Positions 34,952 through 44,360 of a stretch of DNA of 64,000 bases are shown here, piece after piece (position 1 is the stretch's first letter; every line of letters starts with the position of its first letter). The DNA comes from Sinorhizobium chiapasense (GTDB lineage: Bacteria > Pseudomonadota > Alphaproteobacteria > Rhizobiales > Rhizobiaceae). The notes beneath the pieces are model-generated. The model was not told the origin of the DNA. It saw only the letters and a list, made by a program, of their open reading frames with translations, and ran no database searches. Made by a program: the position numbers and the translations under genes. The DNA lies in the NCBI RefSeq assembly GCF_036488675.1, contig NZ_CP133148.1, forward strand, positions 2,356,001-2,420,000. Direction: 5' to 3'.

Positions 34952-36064
34952 ATGCGTGGTTCGAGGATCCTGGCTGCCGCCCTTTTATCGGGCTTGCTCG
35001 TCGCAATTCCATCGCAAACGGCCCTCGCCCAGCAGGCACCGGCGCCCGGCGTGATCGTGGCGCCGGCCGCGATCATGGATCTGCGCGAAAGCGCCGATTT
35101 CACCGGCAAGGTCGTGGCGATCCAGAAGGTCGGCATTCGCGCCCGCGTCTCCGGCTTCCTGGAGGCGGTGAATTTCAAGGAGGGCGACAAGGTCCCGGCC
35201 GGCGCGCTCCTCTATCAGGTGGAAGATGGCGCCTATCGCGCCGCGGTGCAGGAGATCGAGGGACAAATCAAGGCGGCCGAAGCTGCGCGTCAGCTTGCCG
35301 TACTCGAGCGCGACCGCGCGCAGCAGCTGATCTCCAGCAACACGATCTCGCAGGCGAGAGTCGACACCGCGAATGCGGAGCTCGCCAAGGCCGAGGCCGA
35401 GATCGTGCGCCTCAACGGCAGCAAGCAGGGCGCCGATCTCAACCTCTCCTATACGAAGATCATCGCACCCTTCGAGGGCATAACCGGCCTCACGAGCGTC
35501 GACGTCGGCGCCCTTGTCGGACCGGACTCGGACGCGCTGGTGACGCTGACGCGGCTCGACCCGATCTATGTCGAGTTCCCGGTCGCCACTGCCATTTTCC
35601 TCGAATATCGCCAGCGGGCGCTGAGGGGCGAAGTCGGCCGCGACGCCAATGTCGAGCTTCTGCTGCCGGACGGCACCACCTATCCGAAGAAAGGCACCAT
35701 CAACTTCGTCTCCAGCAATGTTGCGCAGGGAACCGATACCGTCACCGTCCGGGCCGAGTTCGAGAACCCCGACTACCTCCTGCTCGACGGCACGCTGGTG
35801 AGGGTCACGCTCGAGGCAACCGACAAGCAGGAGGTGCTCGCGGTTCCCCAGCAGGCGATCCAGCGCGACCAGCAGGGCGCCTTCGTGATGGTGGTCGGGG
35901 CGGGTGAGAAAGTCGAGCTTCGCCGCGTCGACGTCCAACGCACCGCCCGCGGCCAGGCGGTCATCGCCAAGGGCCTCAAGGAGGGCGAGCGGGTGATCAC
36001 CGACGGTGTCGGCAAGGTCAGGCCGGGCATCGTCGTCGATGCGGCACTGGCAACGGGCGGCTGA
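34952..36064 (+). CDS. RND efflux periplasmic adaptor (AcrA/MexE type)
   Basis: A 370-residue protein with a signal peptide (MRGSRILAAALLSGLLVAIP, cleavage after ALA near residue 26). It has the barrel-sandwich halves (VGIRARVSGFLEAVNFKEGD and YTKIIAPFEGITGLTSVDVG), a coiled-coil hairpin between them (EIEGQIKAAEAARQLAVLER), and beta-barrel and membrane-proximal domains (DPIYVEFPV, LAVPQQAIQRDQQGAFVMVV). It links the inner-membrane pump at 36068 to an outer-membrane channel, which is not encoded here. AGGGAGGA precedes the ATG. The pump gene starts 3 bases after its stop. Confidence 0.93.
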   Translation: MRGSRILAAALLSGLLVAIPSQTALAQQAPAPGVIVAPAAIMDLRESADFTGKVVAIQKVGIRARVSGFLEAVNFKEGDKVPAGALLYQVEDGAYRAAVQEIEGQIKAAEAARQLAVLERDRAQQLISSNTISQARVDTANAELAKAEAEIVRLNGSKQGADLNLSYTKIIAPFEGITGLTSVDVGALVGPDSDALVTLTRLDPIYVEFPVATAIFLEYRQRALRGEVGRDANVELLLPDGTTYPKKGTINFVSSNVAQGTDTVTVRAEFENPDYLLLDGTLVRVTLEATDKQEVLAVPQQAIQRDQQGAFVMVVGAGEKVELRRVDVQRTARGQAVIAKGLKEGERVITDGVGKVRPGIVVDAALATGG

Positions 36065-36067
36065 GCC

Positions 36068-39000
36068 ATGATCTCCGAGATCTTCATCGATCGTCCCCGC
36101 TTCGCCGCGGTCATCTCCATCGTCTTGACCCTCGCGGGCCTGATTGCGCTGACCGCGCTGCCGGTCGCGCAGTTCCCCGATATCGTGCCGCCGCAGGTGA
36201 GCGTGACCGCCAGCTATCCGGGCGCCGGCGCCGAGGTGGTCGAGTCGACCGTGGCGCAACCGATCGAAAGCCAGATCGTCGGCGTCGACGACATGCTCTA
36301 CATGAAGTCGACGAGCGGCGCCGACGGCTCCTACACGCTGACGGTGACCTTTGCTGTCGGCACCGATCCGGACATCGCCACCGTCAACGTGCAGAACCGC
36401 GTCTCACTCGCCGAGGCGAGGCTGCCGTCCGAAGTCAAGCAGACCGGCGTCAGCGTGCGCAAGAAATCCTCCGCGCTGATGCAGGTGATCGCGATCTATG
36501 GCGAGGGCGAGGACAACAGCTTCGACAACCTGTTCCTGTCGAACTACGCCACCATCAACGTGATGGACACGATCAAGCGCGTGCCGGGCGTCGGCGACGC
36601 CTCGCTCTTCGGCGCGCAGGATTATTCGATGCGGGTCGTGCTCGACATCGACCGGCTGACGAGCCTCGGCATGACGCCGACGGACGTGATCAATGCTCTG
36701 AAGGCCCAGAACATCCAGGCGGCGATCGGCCGCATCGGCGCCCAGCCGATGACCAACGATCCGCTCTTCCAGCTGAATCTCCAGACCCAGGGGCGGCTCA
36801 CCGATCCGGCGCAGTTCGAGAACGTCGTGCTGCGCGCGGAAGCCGACGGCTCGTTCGTGCGCGTCCGCGACGTCGCCAGGGTGGAGCTCGGCGCGGCGAG
36901 TTCGGATTCGAGCTCCCGCTTCAACGGCAAGCCGGTCGCGATGATCGGCACCTATCTAGCGCCGGGCGCGAACGCGCTCCAGGCCGCAGACGGCGTCAGG
37001 GCCGCGATGGAGCGCCTGTCGCAAGCCTTCCCGGAGGGACTCACCTACAAAGTTTCCTATGACACCTCCGAATTCGTCGAGGCGAGCGTCGAGAATGTCG
37101 TGGAAACGCTGATCGAGGCCTTCGTGCTGGTGATCATCGTCGTCTTCCTCTTCCTCGGCAATTGGCGCGCAACGCTGGTTCCGCTCGTCGCCGTGCCCGT
37201 GGCCCTCGTCGGCACTTTCGCGGTGATCCTCGCCATGGGCTTCTCGCTCAACACCGTGTCGCTGCTGGCGCTGGTGCTCGCGATCGGCATCGTCGTCGAC
37301 GACGCGATCGTCGTCGTCGAAAACATCGAACGTGTGATGGAGGAAAACCCCGGCATGCAGGCGCCGGAGGCCGCGCGCCTTGCGATGGGCGAAATCACCG
37401 GCGCGATCGTCGCCATCACCCTCGTGCTCTTATCGGTCTTCGTGCCGGTTGCCTTCATCCCGGGCCTGAGCGGCCAGCTCTTCCAGCAGTTCGCGGTCGC
37501 CGTCTCGGTGTCGATGGTGATCTCCGCCATCAACGCGCTGACCTTGAGCCCCGCGCTCTGCTCGATCCTGCTGAAGCCGCATCACGGCGAGAAGCGCGGC
37601 ATTCTCGGCTGGCTGTCGCGCCGCATCGACAATGGCCGCGACGGCTATGTCTATGTCGCCGAAAAGATCGCGCGGCGCGCCGTCATCGGCCTCGTTCTGA
37701 TCGCCGTCGCAATCGGCGCCACGGGCTGGCTGTTCCGCATCGTGCCAACCGGCTTCCTGCCGAGCGAAGACCAGGGCATGTTCTTCACCGAAGTGCGCCT
37801 CCCCGAAGGCGCCTCCTACAACCGCACCAATGTCGCGTTGCGCCAGGTCGAAACCTTCCTCCGCGGCATCGAAGGCGTGCAGGACGTGACGAGCGTCTCC
37901 GGCTACAGCTTCCTCGACGGTATTTCGAAGTCGAACAGCGCCTTCGCGGTCGTCACTATGAAGCCCTTCGCCGAGCGCGAGGCGGCGTCGGCTTCGGTCA
38001 ACAGCGCGGTCGCCACCGCCATGGCCAAGGGCGTGACGATCCGCGAGGCACAGGTCTTCGCCTTCAACCTGCCGCCGATCCTCGGGCTCGGCACCGGCTC
38101 CGGCTTCGAATTCCAGTTGCTCGACCTGCAGGGCCGCTCGGCGGCCGACCTTTCCGCCACTGCCGGCGGGCTGATTATCGCCGCCAACCAGAACCCGAAG
38201 CTCGGGCCGACCTACACCACCTATTCGGCAAGCGCGCCGCAGCTCTATCTCGATATCGATCGCGACCGCGTGCAGGCGCTCGGCGTCTCGATCAGCGATC
38301 TTTTCGCGACGCTGCAAGGCACGCTCGGCTCCTACTATGTAAACGACTTCAACCTTTTCGGCCGAAGCTGGAAGGTGAACCTGCAGGCGTCCGAGGCCGA
38401 CCGCGATTCCGTCAACGATATCCAGCGTCTGCATGTGCGCAATGCGTCGGGCGGCATGGTGCCGGTCGCGGCGGTCGCGCGCGTCGACTATATCGTCGGC
38501 CCGCAGACGATGGTGCGCTACAACAACAACCGCTCGATCACGCTGAACGGCCAGCCCGCCCCCGGCGTCTCCTCGGGCGAGGCGCTTGAGGCAATGGCCG
38601 CGCTTTCCGCCACTACGCTGCCGCCCGGCTACAGCTACGCCTGGACCGGCACCGCGTTGCAGGAGCTCGAGGCTGCCGGCCAGACCACGGTGATCCTGGC
38701 GCTCGCCGTGCTGTTTGCCTATCTCTTCCTGGTCGCGCTCTATGAGAGCTGGACGATCCCGGTTCCGGTGCTGTTGTCGGTGACCTTTGGCGTCGCGGGC
38801 GCCCTGGTCTCGGTGCTGATCGCCGGCCTCTCCTTCGACATCTACGCCCAGATCGGCCTCGTCGTCCTGATCGCGCTCGCCTCGAAGAACGCGATCCTGA
38901 TCGTCGAATTCGCCAAGTTCCAGCGCGAGAAAGGCGCGGGCATCGTCGAAGCGGCGGTCGAAGGCGCGCGCACCCGCTTCCGCGCGGTGATGATGACGAG

Positions 39001-39304
39001 CTTCGCCTTCATCGTCGGGCTGATCCCGCTGGTGACGGCTGAAGGCGCCGGCATGCTCAGCCGCCGGGCCGTCGGCACCGGTGTCGCCGGCGGCATGCTC
39101 GCCGCCTCCCTCCTCGGCATCTTCGTCATCCCCGCCCTCTACGTCGCCTTCCAGTGGCTCCGCGAACGCGGCCACAAGCTCGCCGGGCTGAGAGAGCACG
39201 GGACACACGCACCACCGGCGCCAGCCGAAGCGACCGAGACGCGGGAAGAGCGTGGGGAGACTGGCGAGACAGAGCGTGCCCCTGCGTCGGTTGGACAGGA
39301 TTGA
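36068..39304 (+). CDS. RND multidrug efflux pump, HAE1 family (AcrB-like)
   Basis: A 1078-residue inner-membrane pump. It starts [20 protein letters not shown], contains the porter-domain start [20 protein letters not shown], the TM4 proton-relay pair in [20 protein letters not shown] (two adjacent Asp) and the TM10 Lys in [20 protein letters not shown]. Length matches the usual 1030-1060 plus a Thr/Glu-rich tail of about 35 residues. It expels amphiphilic drugs using the proton gradient as a trimer. It forms an operon with the adaptor; no regulator is adjacent, and the outer-membrane partner must be encoded elsewhere. Confidence 0.95.
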   Translation: MISEIFIDRPRFAAVISIVLTLAGLIALTALPVAQFPDIVPPQVSVTASYPGAGAEVVESTVAQPIESQIVGVDDMLYMKSTSGADGSYTLTVTFAVGTDPDIATVNVQNRVSLAEARLPSEVKQTGVSVRKKSSALMQVIAIYGEGEDNSFDNLFLSNYATINVMDTIKRVPGVGDASLFGAQDYSMRVVLDIDRLTSLGMTPTDVINALKAQNIQAAIGRIGAQPMTNDPLFQLNLQTQGRLTDPAQFENVVLRAEADGSFVRVRDVARVELGAASSDSSSRFNGKPVAMIGTYLAPGANALQAADGVRAAMERLSQAFPEGLTYKVSYDTSEFVEASVENVVETLIEAFVLVIIVVFLFLGNWRATLVPLVAVPVALVGTFAVILAMGFSLNTVSLLALVLAIGIVVDDAIVVVENIERVMEENPGMQAPEAARLAMGEITGAIVAITLVLLSVFVPVAFIPGLSGQLFQQFAVAVSVSMVISAINALTLSPALCSILLKPHHGEKRGILGWLSRRIDNGRDGYVYVAEKIARRAVIGLVLIAVAIGATGWLFRIVPTGFLPSEDQGMFFTEVRLPEGASYNRTNVALRQVETFLRGIEGVQDVTSVSGYSFLDGISKSNSAFAVVTMKPFAEREAASASVNSAVATAMAKGVTIREAQVFAFNLPPILGLGTGSGFEFQLLDLQGRSAADLSATAGGLIIAANQNPKLGPTYTTYSASAPQLYLDIDRDRVQALGVSISDLFATLQGTLGSYYVNDFNLFGRSWKVNLQASEADRDSVNDIQRLHVRNASGGMVPVAAVARVDYIVGPQTMVRYNNNRSITLNGQPAPGVSSGEALEAMAALSATTLPPGYSYAWTGTALQELEAAGQTTVILALAVLFAYLFLVALYESWTIPVPVLLSVTFGVAGALVSVLIAGLSFDIYAQIGLVVLIALASKNAILIVEFAKFQREKGAGIVEAAVEGARTRFRAVMMTSFAFIVGLIPLVTAEGAGMLSRRAVGTGVAGGMLAASLLGIFVIPALYVAFQWLRERGHKLAGLREHGTHAPPAPAEATETREERGETGETERAPASVGQD

Positions 39305-39340
39305 GGCGGCGAGTACTCCTCGCACCTGCCCGGAGCGGAC

Positions 39341-39868
39341 CTAACCGTCTTTTCGCTCAGCCTTTGCGGCGCGCAACAGGTCCGGCATCCCATCGTGCGG
39401 ACCCAGGTCATGCGTCGGATGACCGTCCCACCAATCGGGGTGCAGCGTTTTCCGGTCCGGATGGAGCGGATAGAAGACACGATTCTCGCGCTTCGTCCGT
39501 TCGCCCACCACCAACAAGCAGACCTCGGCCTCCGTGTTGTTGAGGAAGCAATGCGCGATCCCGGTGCCGGCCTCAAATCCGACGGCATCGCCCGGCCTCA
39601 ATCGATAGAGGTGCCCGTCAAGCCAAACATCAGGTTCGCCTTCGAGGACATAAACGAACTCTTCGTCCGCGCTTTCGGCGTGCGGGAAAGAGGTGCGCCG
39701 GCCGGGCGGCAATCTCTCGTGGTGGATGCCCAGCTTCGTCAGGCCGAAATGCCTGCCGAACGGCGCGCCGACGCTCATCAGTTCGTCATCTTCGTCATAG
39801 TGGACGTCGTCTGGCTGCTCGATCTCGCTCCAATGGGCGATGAAGGACGGGCGCTCTGGCGTTGCCAT
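39341..39868 (-). CDS. Cupin-domain protein
   Basis: A 175-residue protein with one cupin domain: HERLPPGRRTSFPHAESADE then EFVYVLEGEPDVWLDGHLYR, and the second motif PGDAVGFEAGTGIAHCFLNN. The C-terminal part (ENRVFYPLHPDRKTLHPDWW) is characteristic of a conserved rhizobial cupin group of unknown function. It converges with the RND pump gene. Likely a cytoplasmic metal-binding enzyme or sugar-binding protein; the substrate cannot be inferred. Confidence 0.85.
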   Translation of the reverse strand: MATPERPSFIAHWSEIEQPDDVHYDEDDELMSVGAPFGRHFGLTKLGIHHERLPPGRRTSFPHAESADEEFVYVLEGEPDVWLDGHLYRLRPGDAVGFEAGTGIAHCFLNNTEAEVCLLVVGERTKRENRVFYPLHPDRKTLHPDWWDGHPTHDLGPHDGMPDLLRAAKAERKDG

Positions 39869-40012
39869 GGGGATCCTCCGGTGTGGACGTGCAGATTACC
39901 GAAGAGAGGGTCCGCTTTCCATCCACTGCGGACACTATGCCTATCGACGCGGGGCTCTGCTCAACCAAAATCCCCTGACCCCAAACATTCTCCCTATTCC
40001 CTTCACCCGCCC

Positions 40013-40054
40013 TTAACGCGAGTCCGCTTACTCTCGGCCGTTCGATCGGATGCA
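40013..40054 (+). promoter_or_regulatory. Upstream block shared with the tandem paralogue, copy 1
   Basis: A 42-base stretch starting TTAACG and containing CGCTTACTCT and GTTCGATCGGA. It matches 41433-41474 upstream of the next gene at about 31 of 42 positions, while the bases around it do not align. It lies 134-175 bases before the start codon and is probably a shared promoter or regulator site. Confidence 0.5.
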
Positions 40055-40187
40055 TCAGGCATCGTTCCGTCCGCATCATGCGGGGTCGAAGAAAAATCCT
40101 TGCCGCCGTTTTTCCGATCCGAGGTTTCCGCTTCATGCGTTCCCTCCCCGTCCCGCATCAGACGCTTTTCCTGAAAGGTGCCGCACC

Positions 40188-41264
40188 ATGGCTGTCGTGA
40201 GCCCTTCCCCGAAACATATTGCGCAGCAGATCCGCCGGGACCTCTATTACAATGCCTTCGCCACGCTGGAGCGGCTGCAGATCGATGCCTCGCCGGTCAA
40301 TTACGAGCTGATGTGCGAAATCATCAGCGGCAACAATCCGGAACTGCGCGAGAGATTCGCCCGCCTCGGCCGCGACGTGACCGAGGAGGATCTGGATGTG
40401 CTGGCGCGTATGTACCTGCCGCACCATTTCGGCCAGTCGAAGGTCGAGGAGTCCGCCACCCGCATCCAGAGCGAACTCTCGACCTTGAAGGAGTCGCTTC
40501 AATCGGGCCAGCATTCGCTTTCGAGTTATTCGACCATGCTTGGCCAGGCGAGCGGCAATTTCTCCTCGATCGATCCGGGCGACACTCAGAGGATCCAGTC
40601 CGAGCTGCAGGCGATCCGGGCGGCGACCGACGTCCAGCGCTCGAAGAGCGATGAAATGCTGGAAAGCGTTTCGACCCATATCTCCGCGGTCACTGCGATC
40701 ACCGGCGATCTCGACGAATTCGAGCGGGCGAAATTCACCCATGCCGCCACCAATCTCGCCAACCGGCGCGGCTTCAACCGCAAGCTCGCCGAACTTTACG
40801 GCGGCGATCGCTATCCGGACGGCGCAGCACTCATTCTGTGCAACCTGCTGGCGCTCGAACCCTTCGAGAAAAAAGAGCTGATCAAGCTCAAGGAAGCGAT
40901 CCTGCAGCGGCTCGGTTCGGTCATCTCGCAGACCATTCACGCCAGCGATTTCGCCGCCTGGCTCGACCGGCCGCAAATCGGCATTCTCGTGGCGACCACC
41001 AGCGAAGCGGAAATCCAGCGGGTCGCCGAGCACATCCGCATGAGCTGCCTGCGCGCCTTCAGCGGCCAGCGGCCGGGCATGCCCGCCGTCGCAGCGCATT
41101 TCGGATGCAGCACGACCTATGACGCCGATACGGCGGCGAGCCTTTTCGTCCATGCCGAAACGGCGCTCGAAACCGCCACCGAACAGGCCGGCGAAGCCGT
41201 CGTCTTCTTCTCCGACAGCAAAGCCGGCAGCCAGCGCAAGGACTGGTCGCTCTACAAGCGGTGA
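40188..41264 (+). CDS. Degenerate GGDEF-domain protein, tandem copy 1
   Basis: A 358-residue cytoplasmic protein. Residues 15-90 resemble the N-terminal module of many rhizobial GGDEF proteins (LERLQIDASPVNYELMCEII, SGNNPELRERFARL). Residues 90-180 look coiled-coil (IQSELSTLKESLQSGQ). From about 185, NLANRRGFNRKLAELY matches the N-R-R-x-F start of a GGDEF domain, but ALILCNLLALEPFEKKELIK replaces the D-I-D-x-F-K-x-I-N-D metal/substrate loop, and ASDFAAWLDRPQIGILVATT stands where GG(D/E)EF should be. It therefore cannot be an ordinary diguanylate cyclase. Possibly a c-di-GMP- or partner-sensing protein. Start ATG 40188 follows GAAAGGTG. Confidence 0.8.
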   Translation: MAVVSPSPKHIAQQIRRDLYYNAFATLERLQIDASPVNYELMCEIISGNNPELRERFARLGRDVTEEDLDVLARMYLPHHFGQSKVEESATRIQSELSTLKESLQSGQHSLSSYSTMLGQASGNFSSIDPGDTQRIQSELQAIRAATDVQRSKSDEMLESVSTHISAVTAITGDLDEFERAKFTHAATNLANRRGFNRKLAELYGGDRYPDGAALILCNLLALEPFEKKELIKLKEAILQRLGSVISQTIHASDFAAWLDRPQIGILVATTSEAEIQRVAEHIRMSCLRAFSGQRPGMPAVAAHFGCSTTYDADTAASLFVHAETALETATEQAGEAVVFFSDSKAGSQRKDWSLYKR

Positions 41265-41432
41265 CTTTCCAGCCGAGACGTTCGCCGCTCTCGTACTACT
41301 GCCTTCCTTTTTGATTGCACCTTCCCTGATCGGATCGGTTCAGGGAGCGCGCACTCATTTTCACGGCCACGGCCGTTCTCTCCGCACTGCTTCGTCGTTT
41401 CCGATCGATCGCAATTGCTAATTCACCAGTCG

Positions 41433-41474
41433 TTAATGGACGGTCGCTTACTCTAGGTTGTTCGACCGGACGCA
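41433..41474 (+). promoter_or_regulatory. Upstream block shared with the tandem paralogue, copy 2
   Basis: TTAATGG, CGCTTACTCT and GTTCGACCGGA in the same order and spacing as at 40013. It starts 193 bases before the ATG at 41626, in the 361-base gap between the paralogues, which otherwise holds no gene. Confidence 0.5.
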
Positions 41475-41625
41475 GTCGCGTCAATCAGGCCGCATGAATG
41501 GCGGAGTCGGACGCGATACCCTTCGCTGCTGCATATCGATACGAGGCCCGGCCTCACGCGTACCTGTCCGACCATCGTCCCAGGTGCATTTGCCTGTGAC
41601 GCCTCTGTGTGAAAGGCGCTGCTCC

Positions 41626-42702
41626 ATGGCGACTGCGAATGCATACCCGAAACAGCTTGCGGAGCAGAACCGCAAGGAACTCTGCTACACCGTCTTTGCC
41701 ACGCTGAACCGGCTGGAGATCCATGCCTCGCCGGTCAATTACGAGCTCATGTACGAGATCATCAGCGGCAGCAATCCGGAGCTGCGGGAGAAGTTTGCCC
41801 GCCTCGCCAAGCCGATCGCGGAGGAAGAGATCGACGCACTCGCACGCGCCTATCTGCCGCATCATTTCGGTAAATCGCTCGTCGACGAATCCACCAACCG
41901 GATCCAGAGCGAGCTTTCGACCCTGAAGGAATCGCTGCAATCGGGCCAAAATTCCCTCTCGAGCTATTCAAGCCTGCTCGGCCAGGCGACCGGCAAGATC
42001 TCCTCGATGGACCCGAGGGACACGAAGTCGATCCAGTCCCACCTGCAGGCAATCCGGCAGCTGACGGAGGTCCAGCAGTCGAAGAGCACGCAGATGCTCG
42101 AAAGCGTTTCAACGCAAATCACGGCCGTCGCGGCCATTGCGAGCGACGTCGAGGAGTTCGAGCGCACGAAATTCACCCACCTCGCTACCAACCTCGCCAA
42201 CCGCCGGGGCTTCAACAAGAAACTCGCCGAACTCTATGGCGGCGAGCGTTACCCCGAAGGCGCATCGCTCATCCTCTGCAATCTGCTGGCGCTCGAACCC
42301 TTCGAGGCCAAGGAACTCGTCAAGCTCAAGGAAGCGATTTTGGAGCGGCTCGGCCTAGTCGTGTCGCAGATCGTGCAGACGACCGACTTCGCCGCATGGC
42401 TTGACCGGCCGCAGATCGGCATCCTCGTCTGGACGAGCGCCGAAGCGGAAATCCAGAAGGTGGCGGACCAGTTGAAGAAAAGTTGCCAGAGCGCATTCGA
42501 CAGCCGACAGCGCCGGATGCCGGTGGTTCTCGCCCGCTTCGGATGCAGCACGACCTTCGATGCCGGCACCGCCTCCGAACTGGTCGGCCACGCGGAAAAG
42601 GCCCTGCAAACCGCCACCGAAACCGCGAGCGACAGGGTCGTCTTCTTCGCCGGCAGCGAAGCCGGCGGCACGCGCAAGGACTGGATGCTCTATCGGAAGT
42701 AA
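41626..42702 (+). CDS. Degenerate GGDEF-domain protein, tandem copy 2
   Basis: A 358-residue protein of exactly the same length as the gene before it and closely similar throughout (HASPVNYELMYEIISGSNPE, NRIQSELSTLKESLQSGQNS, LATNLANRRGFNKKLAELYG). The same replacements occur at the positions of the GGDEF and D-x-D residues (SLILCNLLALEPFEAKELVK, TTDFAAWLDRPQIGILVWTS), so loss of cyclase residues predates the duplication and the altered residues are conserved. Divergence is concentrated in the N-terminal 20 residues and the linker. GAAAGG precedes the ATG. Each copy has its own upstream block, so they may be expressed separately. Confidence 0.8.
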   Translation: MATANAYPKQLAEQNRKELCYTVFATLNRLEIHASPVNYELMYEIISGSNPELREKFARLAKPIAEEEIDALARAYLPHHFGKSLVDESTNRIQSELSTLKESLQSGQNSLSSYSSLLGQATGKISSMDPRDTKSIQSHLQAIRQLTEVQQSKSTQMLESVSTQITAVAAIASDVEEFERTKFTHLATNLANRRGFNKKLAELYGGERYPEGASLILCNLLALEPFEAKELVKLKEAILERLGLVVSQIVQTTDFAAWLDRPQIGILVWTSAEAEIQKVADQLKKSCQSAFDSRQRRMPVVLARFGCSTTFDAGTASELVGHAEKALQTATETASDRVVFFAGSEAGGTRKDWMLYRK

Positions 42703-42770
42703 CGCGTGCGGCAGTCTCGTGAACCAAGCGGCGGCACCAATCTGGATCCTCGGGTTAAGCCGCGTGACCT

Positions 42771-42877
42771 ACAGCGCCGCGCGTCCAATCGGACGCGCAA
42801 AGGACGCTGTAGCACTTTGAATTGCTGCATGTCTTTGTCCTTAAATCGGCTACGATTTAAGGAAGCATGCAGTAGCG
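42771..42877. repeat. Intergenic mosaic repeat, full-length reference copy
   Basis: CTACAGCGCCGCGCGTCCAA, TCGGACGCGCAAAGGACGCT, GTAGCACTTTGAATTGCTGC, ATGTCTTTGTCCTTAAATCG, GCTACGATTTAAGGAAGCAT, GCAGTAG. It contains two inverted-repeat units in series. All related copies in the window can be read as parts of this one, in either orientation. The rest of 42703-42983 shows no gene. Confidence 0.88.
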
Positions 42878-42983
42878 TGACCCGAGGATCCAAATACGAA
42901 CAGAAAAAGCCGGTTGCTCGAGTGAATCCGTAGGAGACCATCACAACCCGCTGATCCAAAACCCTAACTACGCGCTACCCCCA

Positions 42984-43673
42984 TCACCGCTGACCCCGCA
43001 CATAACTGATATAGCCGCGAACATCCGCTGCCGGCTCGCTATAGGCGCTGCCGAGCGCGTTCTCCATCGACGCCATATAGGCCTTCGCCCAGTCCGGCAG
43101 CGGATAGTCGATCACCGCGAGGAACTCCAGCGTCGCGGCTAGCCTGATGTCAGCGATCGAGGGCTTCGCGCCGCCGATGAAGGACCTTTGGCCGATAAAG
43201 AACTTGTGGAACACCTCGAGCGGTTCGGCCAGCGCCTCGGTCGCGGCCATGCGCGCATGCTCCTTCGTCACCGGGTCGGCATCGCTGTAGCCGACCTCGC
43301 CCGGATATTGCGGGAAATTGAGCGCCGGATAGGTGGCGCGAGCGAGATAGGGATAGAAAGTGCCGATCAGATAGAACATGGCGCTGTCGATCATCGCGCG
43401 CGCCTCGGGGTCTTTCGGATAGAGGTCATCGAGGCCGTTTTTGTTGCACAGATACTGCATGATCGCGCAACTTTCCCAGAGCGCCCCCTGCGGCAGGTCG
43501 CCCATTTCGATCATCGGCGTCAGGTGCGACGGCGCCTTCGCCAGATATTCGGGCGTGCGCGTCCGGCCGAAGACGTCGTTCTCGTCGAAATCGAGGCCGG
43601 CCGCACGCATGAAGACACGCGCCGTCATGTTGTTGACGCTAGGCTTGATCACGTTGAGCTTGATTTCAGGCAT
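42984..43673 (-). CDS. Glutathione S-transferase, last gene of the citryl-CoA-lyase operon
   Basis: A 229-residue protein. The N-terminal domain has the NVIKPSVNNMTARVFMRAAG segment in place of the usual Ser/Tyr start, SHLTPMIEMGDLPQGALWES then CAIMQYLCNK (cis-Pro and E-S pair). The helical domain has the capping box in GGAKPSIADIRLAATLEFLA. The pattern recalls GSTs of aromatic and dehalogenation pathways. GGGAGGACC lies before the ATG. It follows the VOC gene after 27 bases, so it may act on a product of that enzyme; this is inferred from context. Confidence 0.85.
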   Translation of the reverse strand: MPEIKLNVIKPSVNNMTARVFMRAAGLDFDENDVFGRTRTPEYLAKAPSHLTPMIEMGDLPQGALWESCAIMQYLCNKNGLDDLYPKDPEARAMIDSAMFYLIGTFYPYLARATYPALNFPQYPGEVGYSDADPVTKEHARMAATEALAEPLEVFHKFFIGQRSFIGGAKPSIADIRLAATLEFLAVIDYPLPDWAKAYMASMENALGSAYSEPAADVRGYISYVRGQR

Positions 43674-43700
43674 GGTTGGTCCTCCCTTTTATTCCCACTC

Positions 43701-44282
43701 TTAATAGGGGTTCTTCGGCGTCCGGTCGTCCGACAGCGACCCCCGCGTCCGTTCGATCAGCGCCTCGATCGCATCGGCAAGGTGCACTTCGGCGATGTTG
43801 TAGTCGCCGCGCGCCACCCGCACTTTGTGCGCCTCCATGAGCACCTCGGCATGGGTGTGGCCGGCCGGCGGCTCGAAGCGATAGGAGGCGAGCTCGACGA
43901 GCAGCCCGAGCGGATCCTCGAAATAGATCGAATCCATGAAGCCGCGGTCCTTGACCCCGCTGTGCCGTATTTCCCGCTCGTTCAGGCGCTCGACAGCCTG
44001 CTGGAACGTCGCGCGCGAGACGGCGAAGGCGATATGGTGCACGCAGCCGATGTCGGTCGAGGTCCGCTTCGGATCGGGCTTGCGGTTCTCGTCGGTGAAG
44101 ACTGTGATCAGCCGGCCGTCGCCCGGATCGAAATAGAGATGGCTTTCCGTCGCCCGGTCGAGGTTCGGCTGCTCGAAGATGAAGGGCATGCCGAGCAGGC
44201 CTTCCCAGAAATCAATCGATGTCTGCCGGTCCGCGCCGACCAGCGTGATGTGATGGACCCCTTGCGCTTGCAACTTTCGCAT
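43701..44282 (-). CDS. VOC-family protein, ring-cleavage dioxygenase-like
   Basis: A 193-residue protein, MRKLQAQGVHHITLVGADRQ, with two VOC modules: GVHHITLVGADRQTSIDFWE and GCVHHIAFAVSRATFQQAVE, and DSIYFEDPLGLLVELASYRF near the end. The two HH-I and the E of VELA occupy the metal-ligand positions of extradiol-type and related VOC enzymes, suggesting a mononuclear iron or other metal. GGGGAGGACG precedes the ATG at 44282; the longer frame to 44333 is unlikely. It lies 78 bases after the CoA-ligase gene and 27 before the GST gene. Confidence 0.85.
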   Translation of the reverse strand: MRKLQAQGVHHITLVGADRQTSIDFWEGLLGMPFIFEQPNLDRATESHLYFDPGDGRLITVFTDENRKPDPKRTSTDIGCVHHIAFAVSRATFQQAVERLNEREIRHSGVKDRGFMDSIYFEDPLGLLVELASYRFEPPAGHTHAEVLMEAHKVRVARGDYNIAEVHLADAIEALIERTRGSLSDDRTPKNPY

Positions 44283-44360
44283 CGTCGTCCTCCCCTTTTT
44301 GTCCTTTTGGCAGCGCGCAGGCGGAAACCGCAACGCGCCCGCTCTGATTTTACTCCAGCC

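Noticed and set aside
37430..39325. Long antisense frame (over 600 codons) under the RND pump gene, and similar ones under the DctM and cyclase genes
   Set aside because: They are GC-rich shadow frames with His/Arg/Asp-rich sequence and no domain; the plus or minus strand partner is clearly coding.
40013..40035. Possible CtrA site (TTAA-N7-TTAA) before the first degenerate GGDEF gene
   Set aside because: The second half-site is TTAC at the wrong spacing, so it does not meet the consensus.
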